DNA of 64,000 nucleotides. Source: Petrosia ficiformis. Its lineage: Eukaryota; Porifera; Demospongiae; Haplosclerida; Petrosiidae. The stretch lies in the NCBI GenBank assembly GCA_947044365.1, contig OX345637.1, positions 11,294,576-11,358,575 of the forward strand, in the 5' to 3' direction. Position numbers and translations under genes: made by a program. This document shows positions 23,901 to 34,946 of the stretch, piece by piece (position 1 is the first letter of the stretch; the number at the start of each line of letters is the position of its first letter). The notes beneath the pieces are model-generated. The model made no database searches, was not told the DNA's origin, and worked only from the letters and a program-made list of their open reading frames with translations.

Positions 23901-24285
23901 CTTAGCTGAGCTAGTCTGGCAGCTCTCTGGTCATCATTTTCAGTAGACAGTCTTTGTCGCTGATTGTGACTTAGGTGAGCTAGTCTAGCAGCTCTCTGGT
24001 CGTCACTTTCCGTAGATAGTCTTTGTTGCTGATTATGACTTAGCTGAGCTAGTCTGACCGCTCTCTGCCAGTCTCTGGTCATCAGTTTAAGAAGTTCCTT
24101 CGTTCACGATAGGCCCTTTGACGGTCAAGCCTAGCACGACGTTTTTCAGGGGTTTCTGATTCTCTACGCCGTCTATCTGAGATCCTGCGTTTTTTCAGTC
24201 GCTCTTGGCGCTGTTCAGGAGTTTCTTCTTGTCGTGTTCTCTTCGCTCTTATTTTAGTTGAAATTGAATCAGCCATTTTGAACAC
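23702..24285 (-). pseudogene. Helitron-like N-terminal repeat region, frameshifted
   Basis: Two overlapping minus frames (24082-24285 and 23702-24082) together give Arg/Glu/Gln-rich tandem repeats. First ETPEQRQERLKKRR and ETPEKRRARL, then three units of about 23 residues ending RLSTE-DDQRAARLAxLSHN. Such ETPEQRQxRL arrays are typical of the N-terminal part of Helitron and PIF1-like transposon proteins in marine invertebrates. The frames meet at a stop (NFLN-stop) and ATG overlap near 24082, a probable frameshift. The helicase and Rep parts are absent; the ORF runs into the antisense of the OB-fold fragment. Confidence 0.45.
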
Positions 24286-24427
24286 GTGTGTACAGATAAC
24301 GCATGCTGATTTATTTTATTTCCATTGCATGTATTATAAGAGTTTTAACGGTAAGTAAGAGTTTTAACGGTAAGAAGTCGTATCTATATATATATATATA
24401 TCGACGGAATCTCGTTTACACGACTAG

Positions 24428-25075
24428 CACTTACAGTTTCGTAACCCGGGGGCTTTTGAAAAAAGAATGAATTAATTTTAATAATAATTCCAACCACACC
24501 TACCATAGATGTAATATACTGATTGCGAGGTGTGGCTCAGCATCTCATTAAAATCAAAACCATCGTTGCAAATGAATACAGGCAATTTGCAACTTTCTCC
24601 AACTTCTGGAGCAGTCTAACACTCACCTCAACCTTGCTCACCAATTACTGCAACCACAGCATCTACTCAAGTCTGCATACGAACGCTATTTGTCACTTAT
24701 TCTCCCAACATCCCTTTCTCTCTCGCTAGAACCAGCTAGAAACCAAGTCTATACATCACACAAACATCAACATAACGTTCTACTCTCCTTTCACTTTTTT
24801 TTTTTTACCCTAAGCTAACTTCAAAGTAACATCAAAGGGCGGACACTTGAATCAAAGCACCGCTAGACCACATCCAACGAAGCGTGGGCGTTTTGAACAA
24901 TAGAATGCCGACATGCCGCCACCACATTGGTATACTCTTGTAATCTACAGTAATTTGGGGTGTGGTACATCCAAGACCCAGCCATTGCAGTGAAATTTAG
25001 CAATGTAATAAGTAGGTGTGGTACTTCCTATCTGACAGGATGTTGTAAAATTACAACACTAAAAAACTGAAAGTG
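24428..25075 (-). mobile_element. 648-bp nonautonomous element, copy A
   Basis: The ends are CACTTACAGTTT on one side and, in reverse, CACTTTCAGTTT on the other. CTAG flanks both ends (24424-24427 and 25076-25079), a possible 4-bp target duplication. Almost the whole length recurs inverted at 60968-61615. Its interior has short ORFs in both copies that do not look like protein genes. Family not assigned. Confidence 0.7.
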
Positions 25076-25277
25076 CTAGTGTGGGGCTCGCTCAGGCTCG
25101 CCCCAATAACTATAATAAGCTGTTGTCTCAGTTTCATGCTTGATAAAGTCAGCCATGATTACTGAATTCTGCACACCACAAAGCAGTCATATCTTCACTT
25201 AAATTTGTAAAGTAATCATAGGGATGTTTTTTTCTCTATATACACTTGTTCAAACATTGATGTGTTGAATGTGAAAA

Positions 25278-27280
25278 TTAAGGATTCACATTTTCGTAAT
25301 GAGACTCTTGTCTAGTTTGTATATGTAACTGATCTGATGTACTGTTCTGTACTGTTTCATAACTTGGATTCATTGTTATACGAGTTTTTTGTTTCTTTGA
25401 CTGAACTGAATCATAACAAGGATTAATATCAACATTCACATCGGAATGTATGTCCTCCTACAAAAGAGAGTAGTAAACACTTTCAACATAAAACAAGAAG
25501 ACACATCTTTATTCCTTACACATGTAATTATACACCATCAAAACTTATAATATGTCGTATAATTATGATAGCATTTTTACTTACATTATTCTCCCTTACA
25601 CTCAGTACACACACTGGTACGTACATTCATTTCTAAATGCTAACCTGATTCTTTAAACACTTGGAAAGAACTTCTATTTTTCTTATTATTAAAACTAGTA
25701 TAATACCACCAATCAGAATAATAATAAATGATATCAGACCTAAATTCAACATTATAATCATAATAGACACATTTATTATCTCTCATTAGACTCACCTGCT
25801 GTGGTACCTATAATCAAATCTTGTGATGAGTCAACTCGTCTTCCTATGATAAAAATTATGATTATCTATCAATAATATGTCACTGTCTGAATTATCAATG
25901 TACATGTTGTCTACCATTAGTTGGATATTCAGACATAATTGAAGAAGATAATACATCAAAACTTTGTTGTGGTAACTGACTTCCTTCAATAAATGTACAT
26001 GTGAAACAAACATGTACTGTTGTGGAAATGTTCTGTATATCAAATGTACCTGTGTATATAATCATCAACTATATTGCTTATTTGATTACACTCACTTATA
26101 TCCATTGACTTGTTGGAGACAATTTCCAATCCAGACTCATATATTAAAATGATAGTGACACTCCACTTCTTATTATCATCCAGAAACCCAACATTAATCT
26201 CTCCTGTTATTACTGGTGAATATTGTGTTATAATACCTGTTCTGTTATACACACAAGATCCTGATTCATCACTCAGTTCAGTAATACATACATATATTAC
26301 ACTAGGTTGTGGATTCATGAGAATAGTATCCTATAATAGTATATTAATAGAGTATCAGATCTATTAGTATCAGTGACTCACTCTTATAATTGTGTGTATA
26401 ATCCAATTACCATTTTCAATTCTAATTCCAATATCATAGTCTGTTATATGTACTATAAACAAAAAGAATAGTAATCGAATTACTAATCAGGACTCATAAT
26501 ATAATTTACCTGTTTCAATGTTTACAATACTTTCAATCTTTTCTCCTTCCAGATCTTCACTTATAACAGCTGTTATACTGATAGTATAGGTACCAAACTC
26601 ACTAACATTATATGTGTATTGAGTATCAAGTGTTCCAGTTAGTGATACTTGTTTAACAAGTTCTTCTTCATTAGTGATATTAATATTATATTTTGATATG
26701 GTGAATTCAGGTATAGTATATGGAGTGTTCCAGGTACACTGAATAGTGTATAGTAAACTGATAACACAAGTCAAATCTACAGGATCAGGTTTACCTATAG
26801 TAAATAATGAATAATACCAGTTATCATGAATTCGATTATGGTTATATCATCCAATGTACATGTAAATAGCATTATGCATATAATTATACCTTGTATAAAC
26901 AATGTAGCTTCACTTGAATTGATATATTGCATGCCATCAACATGTCCAAATGCACTACATATCACTATAGTATTATTCAGTTCAGGATTTCCTGGAATAA
27001 TGAGACTTGAATTTTGTGTACCGCCAGATATGATTATTCCAAGATCATTGGAAGAATCAACAACTTCTCCCTTCACATTCCATTGAATTCCTACTGCATT
27101 ATTATCCACTGAACACTTGTACACTGCTGTCTGTTGTATAGTAATAGCTTGAGATGGTATAAATGAGAACTGAACACCTGTATATATATAATATAAGATG
27201 AAATCAAGACTAAGTGATATTTCACATGTATACTTACCTTGTGTTATAGGTATTAGTAATAGTAGAATACAGATACTCAT
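25278..27280 (-). CDS. IgR6: Ig/FN3 receptor with short stalk (intact)
   Basis: Exons: 27238-27280, 26890-27177, 26510-26794, 26382-26452, 26096-26330, 25915-26049, 25796-25843, 25645-25739, 25278-25457; 459 residues, phases consistent. Exon 2 is three codons shorter, with loop AVGIQWNVKGEVVDSSND. Exon 6 is only 135 bp: it keeps TFDIQNISTTVHVCFTCTFIEGSQL, then skips the Cys-rich core and most of the stalk in frame and ends SEYPTNG. The receptor therefore presents the same Ig and FN3 head on a much shorter neck. The 3' flank is split by the composite transposon about 30 bp beyond the stop codon, so polyadenylation probably uses transposon sequence. Confidence 0.78.
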
Positions 27281-28195
27281 CACAGACTGGTAGTTCAGAT
27301 TTCTTGAATAATCTAAAATTATACTCCTCCCTTTAGTTATTAAGTTACTATCCCCAAAAGAATATACTATATAACTATACATGTTAGCATATACTACAAT
27401 ATTCATTATTTAATTCAGTCACATGTCATTAGTTATTGTTTTTGCTTATATAAACACACACTTGTTCTCCTGATATTATGTGTGAGTATATTATGTGTCT
27501 TCTTTATTGAGTCACACTGATCTTTTAAAAGTCCTTGTAAGTGATTGTGTAAAAATATTACATAAACTATTTCATAATTACATGATAATCTAAATGTAAT
27601 ATGCATGTATAATACATGTGAGACACAAGTGCGACAATGAAATTTGACTCTTAAATAATAGTCAAATGTATATTATACTTACCATGTTCTTGATGTACAT
27701 TTCTGAATAGTGGTTTTAGTTCAAAAACACTGAGGCCTCTCTCTACACACCATCACAAGAGAAACTGAACTTTCATATGTATAGAAAACAGCATCTTCTT
27801 TGACACACTTTCTCAATCAATTATAACACACACACACACACACAACCTCACTGTATCTAAGTTGACATCTGTTAACTGAGGTCCTACTATTGCAATCATC
27901 ATTAACATTTTCAACTTCAAGTCGGATAATAAACTACCCACCAGCACCCCTTATCCACTTTCCATTCCTAAAGTTCAAATCCTGTGAACTCCTAAACGTT
28001 AACTCTAATGTGACTAGTAATGTACTTTTTGCTTCAATTTTAAGACAAACGACCGTCTCAAAAAATAATGTTATATCTATAACAAAAAACACAGACATCA
28101 CTATAGCACTAAAAACCAATTATAATAAACAAAGTTTCAATTCATTGTGTATCACAATTATATTTATTCAATCATTGATGTATTGAGTGTGATGA
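27281..28195. other. IgR6/IgR7 intergenic spacer
   Basis: Receptor spacer with the promoter motif, an intact donor-like site at about 27679-27692 and an (AC)n run at 27828-27844. Nothing coding is seen. Short frames at 27890-28186 lie in 3'-flank sequence that is non-coding in the other copies. Confidence 0.5.
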
Positions 28196-29725
28196 TTAAG
28201 GATTCACATTTTCGTAATGAGACTTTTGTTTAGTTTGTATATGTAACTGATCTGATGTACTGTTCTGTACTGTTTCATAACTTGGATTTATTGTTATATT
28301 GTTTGACCGAACTGAATCATAACAAGGATTAATATCCACATTCACATCAGAATGTATGTCATCCTACAAAAGAGAGTAGTAAACACTTTCAACATAAAAC
28401 AAGAAGACACATCTTTATTCCTTACATTATACATCTTCAAAACTTAAAATATGTTGTATATGATAGCATTTTTAGTTAGATTATTCTCTCTTACACTCAG
28501 TACACACACACTTGTACATTCATTTTCTAAATCCTAACCTGATTCTTTATACACTTGCAAAGAACTTCTATTTTTCTTACTATTAAAACTAGTATAATAC
28601 CACCAATCAGAATAATAATAAATGATATCAGACCTAAATTCAACATTATAATCATAATAGACACATTTATTATCTCTCATTAGACTCACCTACTGTGATA
28701 CCTATAATTAAATCTTGTGATGACTCAGCTTGTCTTCCTATTATAAAAATTATGATAATCTATCAATAATATGTCACTGTCTGAATTATCAATGTACATG
28801 TTGTCTACCATTAGTTGGATATTCAGAAGATGTTGGCACTATAGTTGTTGCTTCTCTTTGTGATGATGATGATGATAATTTTACTGATGATGACATAGTG
28901 ATGATTTTAGGAGACAGTCCATCAATACTATGTTGTATTAACTGATAAGCTGACTGGTAGTTGATAACACCATCATGTTTAATATCATAAAATGATATGT
29001 TATAATCACTAGTATAAATTCCATCTATACACTTTGTAACATTCTGGCTACCCAAAGGCCTATATATTGATATTGAGTTGACCATTATATTCAGTTCTTG
29101 TACACAGGTATTCAATGGAACATCCTAATGACTGACTTCCTTCGACAAATATACATGTGAAACAAACAAGTCCTGTTGTCGAGTCTTGTACAACTACATC
29201 TCCTCTTTGTACATCAAATGTACCTGTGTATATAGTCATCAAATATATTAATAATTATATTATTATACTCACTTCTATTTGTTGGCTTCGTAGAAACAAT
29301 TTCCAATCCAGAATCATATATTAAAATGATAATGACACTCCACTTCTTATTATCATTCAGAAACCCAACATTAATCTCTCCTGTTATTACTGGTGAATAT
29401 TGTGTTATAATACCTGTTCTGTTATACACACAAGATCCTGATTCATCACTCAGTTCAGTAATACATACATATATTCCACTAGGTTGTGGATTCATGAGAA
29501 TAGTATCCTATAATAGTATATGTATCATCCAATGTACAATAGTATTTGCATATCATTAATTATACCTTGTATAAATAATGTAGCACTACTTGTATTAAAA
29601 TATCCCATCATATCAACCAGTCCTGATGCAATACATGTCACTATAGTATTATTCAGTTCAGGATTTCCTGGTATAGTGAGACTTGAATTCTGTGTGGCAG
29701 CACTATATGTGATTATCCCAAGATT
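28196..29725 (-). pseudogene. IgR7: truncated receptor pseudogene
   Basis: Exons 5 to 9 remain: 29273-29507, 28809-29223, 28690-28737, 28539-28633, 28196-28363. Directly upstream of exon 5 (at about 29520) the sequence jumps to the end of intron 2 and the 3' half of exon 2 (to about 29725). Exons 3 and 4 are deleted, and the 5' half of exon 2, exon 1 and the promoter are missing. Exon 6 has a 4-bp TATA insertion (AGGCCTATATATTG) that shifts the frame. The tail is the 168-bp variant shared with IgR5. Type A stalk. No route to a membrane receptor. Confidence 0.8.
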
Positions 29726-31152
29726 TACATAATAGTGTAAATGTAATATGTATGTGTGACACAAAGTCAATATAACAATGAAATTAGACACTCGAGTAGT
29801 AGTCAAATGTATATACATGTACTTACCATGTTCAAGATGTACATTTTTGGATAGTGAACTACATGTAGGTTCACTAACACCTCTCTCTAGACACCATGAT
29901 AAAAGAAACTTAACTTTCGTATGTACAGAAAACAGAATCTACTTTCTGAATATAATGTATATACTTACCATGTTTTGATGTACATAACAAATGTACTTGT
30001 TAGTACAGTTAATTGCAAAGATGCATTTAATTTTGGATAGTGAACTTAGTTCACTAACACCACTCTCTAGACACCATGATAAGAGAAACTGAACTTTCGT
30101 ATGTACAGAAAACAGAATCTACTTTCTGAATATAATGTATATACTTACCATGTTTTGATGTACATAACAAATGTACTTGTTAGTACAGTTAATTGCAAAG
30201 ATGCATTTAATTTTGGATAGTGAACTTAGTTCACTAACACCACTCTCTAGACACCATGATAAGAGAAACTGAACTTTCGTATGTACATACTATTATTGTT
30301 ATGATAAAAGGTACATGTACTATAATAATCAATTTTCATGTCCAATATTTTGCTTGTATTAGATGCATGAAGGTTTGAAAACCTAAAATGATTTGAGTAC
30401 AGTAGTACTCTCTATGTAGGGATGGCACCGAAAAAAATTGGCCACCAATTGGAAGTGATGAGTTGAAAGGTCTGCTAAAAGTATAGTAACAAGTTTTAAT
30501 ACACACATGATTTTTGATTTTTTGACTAACAACATCTTATAGACAGCCGGAGATACTCTTTATGGTAGAGAATTAACCAGCAGGTAGCAAAACTGGCAAA
30601 ATGTTCATCATAATAATTATTATTACAAGAATAATAAAAAAAACATTTTCATAAGTAGAGCTCTTTGTATTTTGCTTTATAGTGGTGTGAGTACTTATGT
30701 AGGGTTATATGGAAATAGTTTGTTTAATTTTGGGTCCCACCTAACCTTGTTCACATGCTTTTTGTGTTTTGACATCCCTACATCATCTTTCGTTTTTATT
30801 GGAAATGTTTATTATTATTATTATTTTTTTATTATTTTATTATTATATTATTTTATGTATAGCCATACAATTTAATGAAACATTGTACAAAATATACCCA
30901 ATTAATATCAATGTTTCTATGACAACAAAATAGAGTCACATGACCTTATTTTGCAAAAAAAAGATAATCATCACTTATAGTTATTAATTATACATGTACA
31001 AAAACAGTAAAGTTATAATCATAATAATTATAATATTACAATTATAAAAAAGACAGTATATATATTAGTTTGTACACAGTTCATAACTAAAGTATAAAAC
31101 TTAACACAAAAGTTATGATAGGCTATTAGCAAAGGCCTACGATTATATATTA
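29726..31152. other. Rearranged spacer upstream of IgR7
   Basis: Spacer fragments carrying three versions of the donor-like block, two of them in a 180-bp direct duplication. After about 30290 comes the 3' flank of the E3 gene (about 30640-31150) as in the other copies. No coding exon. Confidence 0.5.
29941..30287. repeat. Tandem 180-bp duplication in spacer
   Basis: ACTTTCTGAATATAATG starts at 29941 and again at 30121, and the two copies match base for base as far as I can compare until about 30287. Each copy contains the donor-like site TACTTACCATG and the TAGTTCACTAACACC block. Confidence 0.85.
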
Positions 31153-32619
31153 TTATAAGTTTAAATGTTTTTTCTGAAGATGAGGAAAATCTTCAGGTAG
31201 CAATGCATGATTACGACATGTTGGACATGTGCTCTGCTCATTCAACCATGAACGAATGCACAATGGGGTATATGATGGGATGAATGAACGAATGTGTGTG
31301 TGGTGTATAGAAATGGATCTAAATGAATGGATATGATGGATGAGCTAATGAGTGTGTGGGGTGTACGTGTACATGTATATGAATTGGATGGATGATTGAT
31401 GGTTGGATGGATGAACTAATGGGTGTGTGGTGCGTACATGTACATTTAGGGTGGATTAACATACATCTTTATGAAAGCGGTGGCCACATTCCAATCTCAC
31501 AGAATTGAAATCTTTCATATCCACATAGCATATGATACAATTGTTATCATCATTATATTCTATTTCACTGTACACAGGGGGTGGAGCTTTGGGTGGAGCA
31601 AGTTGTGGTTTAAGCTGAGGAACCTACATGTACATGAACACACATGTATACACATGTACAACAATAAATAAGTGTCTTCAATATAGTTTTATGACAGTAA
31701 CAGGCAACAATATCAGAAAATATAAGCAATTTGTTGATAATATACTCATTCTCATGCTATCATCATCAATTAGTCAACAGTATGTTAATATAATTAATAA
31801 TTATACTAATAATTTTATTCAAGGTCTGTTTTCTAAACTTGTAGTTCTTAATCAATTACTTAAATCAGCCATTTTGTATTGAAACTTTAAAAAAACTCAT
31901 TTTCATATCTACATGTAACAATATCAGGGTTCTAGCTAAATAGTGGAAAAGAGGTGCTGCACTGCTCTATGCAATGCCATTTCCCTTTGATGTGTCAAAG
32001 GAATGCAATTAAATCAGTGTTAGCACCACTTTGTTGAAGTGTGGCTAGCTAACACACTGAGTGTAGTCTGTTACACTGTACTTCATGTGAAATCACGTTG
32101 AGTTGAAACCCGAGCTTATTATAAATTCACAACTTAAAATTCACCTATGTACAATACTATAGACTCAATCACTGGGTAATCACACTATTGCACATGCAAA
32201 GTCATCTGCTTGTTTCCATAGCAGTTTTTCATGAATTTTTAATGAGCTCGGTTTCAATTCTTCTTCAATGAACTCACCTGTGGAGGCTGAGACATGAACA
32301 TAGATGCTCCTTGATTCATTGGTGGGTTGACGGAATAAGCCATCTGACTTAAAGAAGGAACCGGTTGCTGAGACAGGTTGAGTGGCATTGGTAACTGGTT
32401 CATTGGTGACATGGAAGACATTGGTAGCTGACTCATAGTGGTTGTGAATGACGATTGAGGAAAGCTCAATGGTTGAGACAGTGGTTGAGAAAATTGAGGA
32501 AATGATGGTTGCTGTGAGGACATACGACCACCATCTTTTAGTTCAATCATCTCTCTCACCTACATATATATAATTATATTGATCAATGTACTGTATAGTA
32601 ATTATAATTGTCAATTGTC

Positions 32620-33060
32620 TATCAGTCCACCAATCAACCCATCCATCCATCCATCCGTCTGTCCATCCATCCATCCACCCACACACCCACCCGAACAAAC
32701 CATCCACCATCCATCCATCCATCCATCCATCAATCTGTCCATCCATCCATCCAACCATCCAACCAACCAACCAACCAACCAACCAACCAACCAACCACCC
32801 ACCCACCCACCCATCTATCCATACATCCATCCATCCATCCACCCAACCAACCAACCAACCAACCAACCAACAAACCAACCAACCAATTAACCAACCATCC
32901 ACCCATCCATCCATCCATCCATTCATCCACCCAACCAACCAACCAACCAACCAATTAACCAACCAACCAACCAACCAACCAACCAACCATCCACCCATCC
33001 ACCCATCCATCCATCCGTCAATCCATCTATCCATCCATCCACCCACCCACTCATCCTTCC
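32620..33060. repeat. CCAT/CCAA tetranucleotide microsatellite
   Basis: A long tract of alternating CCAT and CCAA runs in an E3 intron. It yields long open frames in several phases (Pro/Thr/Asn/Gln or Trp/Gly/Val repeats), which are composition artefacts. Copies 1, 3 and 4 have much shorter tracts at the same place. Confidence 0.9.
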
Positions 33061-33526
33061 ACCTACTCATCTATATACATGTAAATGTATTCTATATGAC
33101 CTATCCATGTACCTTATGAATAATAACATCCATTGGTAGTCCATTTAAACTAGTAGATTGTTTCAACTGCGTTATAATCCTTTTAAAATCATCCCTATAG
33201 AAAAATATTCCTCATTACTAAATTAATATTCATTAATTATTAATATTCATTACCTAGAATAAGTTGGATATTGAGGAGATAAACTGGCAAACAAGTAATC
33301 AAAACCAGCTCTATTCTTTCCATCAGTTTTTGTTATCAAGGCATTTCCAGCTCCTGGACCAGTTCCCATTCCAGTTCCCACTCCAGTCCCTAATCCAAGT
33401 CCCATTCCCATACCACTAGATACAGGCTGGCTAAGTGCAGACTCCATTGGTGGAAGTACACCTACACCTACATGTACATAAAAAAAGATAACATGTTAAA
33501 TTTGTATTTACATTGAATATGAATAC

Positions 33527-33545
33527 ATGATAATACTGAGATGAG

Positions 33546-33576
<31 letters not shown>

Positions 33577-33766
33577 CAGACACCTGAGGCAAATGAAAAA
33601 TGAAAAAATGAGTTGCCTCAGCTGGCAGGGTCCAAATCAAACATCTCACTCATACACCTGTGTGAACAGGCTAACTAAACCGGTATACAAGCGAAGGCTG
33701 GGGTAATTAAACCACCAAGACGCCAAACACTAAACCTAAGTATATACATGATAATACTGAGATGAG

Positions 33767-33797
<31 letters not shown>

Positions 33798-33843
33798 CAG
33801 ACACCTGAGGCAAATGAAAAATGAAAAAATGAGTTGCCTCATG
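33527..33843 (-). mobile_element. SINE-like insertion with GAAA tail, tail present twice
   Basis: TACATGATAATACTGAGATG followed by a GAAA run and ACACCTGAGGCAAATG occurs at 33525-33610 and again at 33745-33840. Between them lies a unique body (about 33615-33740) absent from the other E3 copies. On the minus strand the body runs into TTGCCTCAGGTGTCTGTC and the TTTC run, the same tail as the tRNA-derived insertion at 45.8 kb. The repeated ends could be a target duplication or a nested copy. Confidence 0.55.
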
Positions 33844-33844
33844 T

Positions 33845-34470
33845 ACATTTAACTAATAATGTACATTGTACATGCACTGTACATTGTACATATGTAAATG
33901 TGTATATGTGTGTACTGTGTACTAGTATGTGTACAAGTACATGTACGTTTAACTAATAATGTACATTGTACATGTACTGTACATTGTACATATGTAAATG
34001 TACATACACATTTACATATGTACAATGTACAGTACATGTACAATGTACATTATTAGTTAAACGTACATGTACTTGTACAAGTACATGTACATTTAACTAA
34101 TAATGTACATTGCACATGTACTGTACATTGTACATATGTATAAATGTGTATGTGTGTGTACTAGTATGTGTACAAGTACATGTACATTTAACTAATAATG
34201 TACATTGCACATGTACTGTACATTGTACATATGTATAAATGTGTATGTGTGTGTACTAGTATGTGTACAAGTGTGTGTACAAGTACATGTATGTTTTACT
34301 AATAATGTACATTATACATGTACTGTACATTGTACATATGTAAATGTGTATATGTGTATACCAGTATGTGTACAAGTACATGTGAATGCGTATGTATACA
34401 TGTACATACATGTACAGGTACATTTATGTGTGTGTCTGTATGTACAACTATATTACATTTTTGTGTACAC
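33845..34470. repeat. ACATGT-rich minisatellite with large palindrome
   Basis: Units of about 100 bp (TTTAACTAATAATGTACATT, then GTACATATGTAAATGTGTAT and GTGTACAAGTACATGT) repeat about five times. One unit is inverted, giving an apparently perfect palindrome with 71-bp arms (33931-34001 and 34008-34078) and a 6-bp centre. E3 copies 3 and 4 have one to two units here and no inversion. Confidence 0.85.
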
Positions 34471-34515
34471 ACACGTACCTGGTTGACTAGCTCCTGTAGA
34501 TAGAAGATTTGGGTC

Positions 34516-34946
34516 TAGCTAGCAGACTTAGTTCACTAACTAGACACCATGACAACAGAACCTGAACTTTCATATGTACAGCAAACAGCATCTTCTTTCA
34601 CACACATTGTGAATCAAAATATAATGTGGATATAACATCCACACGCACAATCTCACTGTATCTAAGTTGACATCTCTTAACTGAGGTCCTACTATTGCAT
34701 GTCCATTAGACATTTAACTTCAAGTCAGATAATAAATTACTCATAAGCATCCCTTAACCACCTTCCCTCCCCAAAGTTCAAATCCACAATGTCATAATAA
34801 TGTCTTATTAAAAAATAATATTATTATATATATCTAACAAAACACACAGACATCACTATAGCACTAAAACCCAATTATAATTAACAAATCAATTCATTGT
34901 GTATCCCAATTATATTTATCCAATCATTATGTGTTGGGTGTGATGA
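34516..34946. other. Junction spacer upstream of E3 copy 2 and 3' flank of IgR8
   Basis: It begins with the breakpoint sequence GGGTC|TAGCTAGCAGACTTAG, found identically at 45639 and 52608. It continues as receptor spacer and 3' flank. No gene. Confidence 0.6.

Larger units (their letters stand above)
23196..25248. mobile_element. Composite transposon insertion of about 2 kb downstream of IgR6
   Basis: Comparison with the other receptor 3' flanks shows that ATTTATT|CAATCATTGATG is split here by about 2 kb of foreign DNA. The insert is visibly richer in CG dinucleotides (for example 23275-23400) than its surroundings. It starts with a short palindrome (ATGGCCCATAGGGCCAT, 23196-23212). ATCCCTATAATTGCT near the left end resembles the reverse of the right end (about 25213-25226), suggesting weak terminal inverted repeats. 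Inside are an OB-fold-like ORF start (+), a Helitron-like repeat ORF (-) and a nested 648-bp element. No complete transposase is seen. Confidence 0.65.
31153..34515 (-). pseudogene. E3 ligase 3' fragment, copy 2
   Basis: Exon remnants: 34479-34515 (cut), 33254-33461, 33113-33194, 32278-32559, 31465-31623, and the last exon at about 31153-31260. The stop after FPHLQ has mutated (TAA to AAA), adding six residues. The acceptor of the last exon (CCTAG before TGC) is deleted, so the second half of the RING cannot be spliced in. The 5' end stops inside an exon at GATTTGGGTC (34515), where receptor spacer begins. One intron has expanded into a large tetranucleotide array. Confidence 0.78.

Noticed and set aside
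24523..24729. 68-residue frame inside the 648-bp element, found in both copies (also 61314-61520)
   Set aside because: It is conserved only as part of the duplicated element, with no recognisable domain and no longer frame; I do not call it a gene.
27890..28186. Plus frame of 98 residues and minus frame of 61 residues in the IgR7 3' flank
   Set aside because: The equivalent flank in other copies is broken by stops and indels; no splice or domain support.
32579..33119. Long plus- and minus-strand frames of Pro/Thr/Asn/Gln and Trp/Gly/Val repeats
   Set aside because: They are translations of CCAT/CCAA tetranucleotide repeats in an E3 intron, open in several frames at once, and the tract is much shorter in the other copies.
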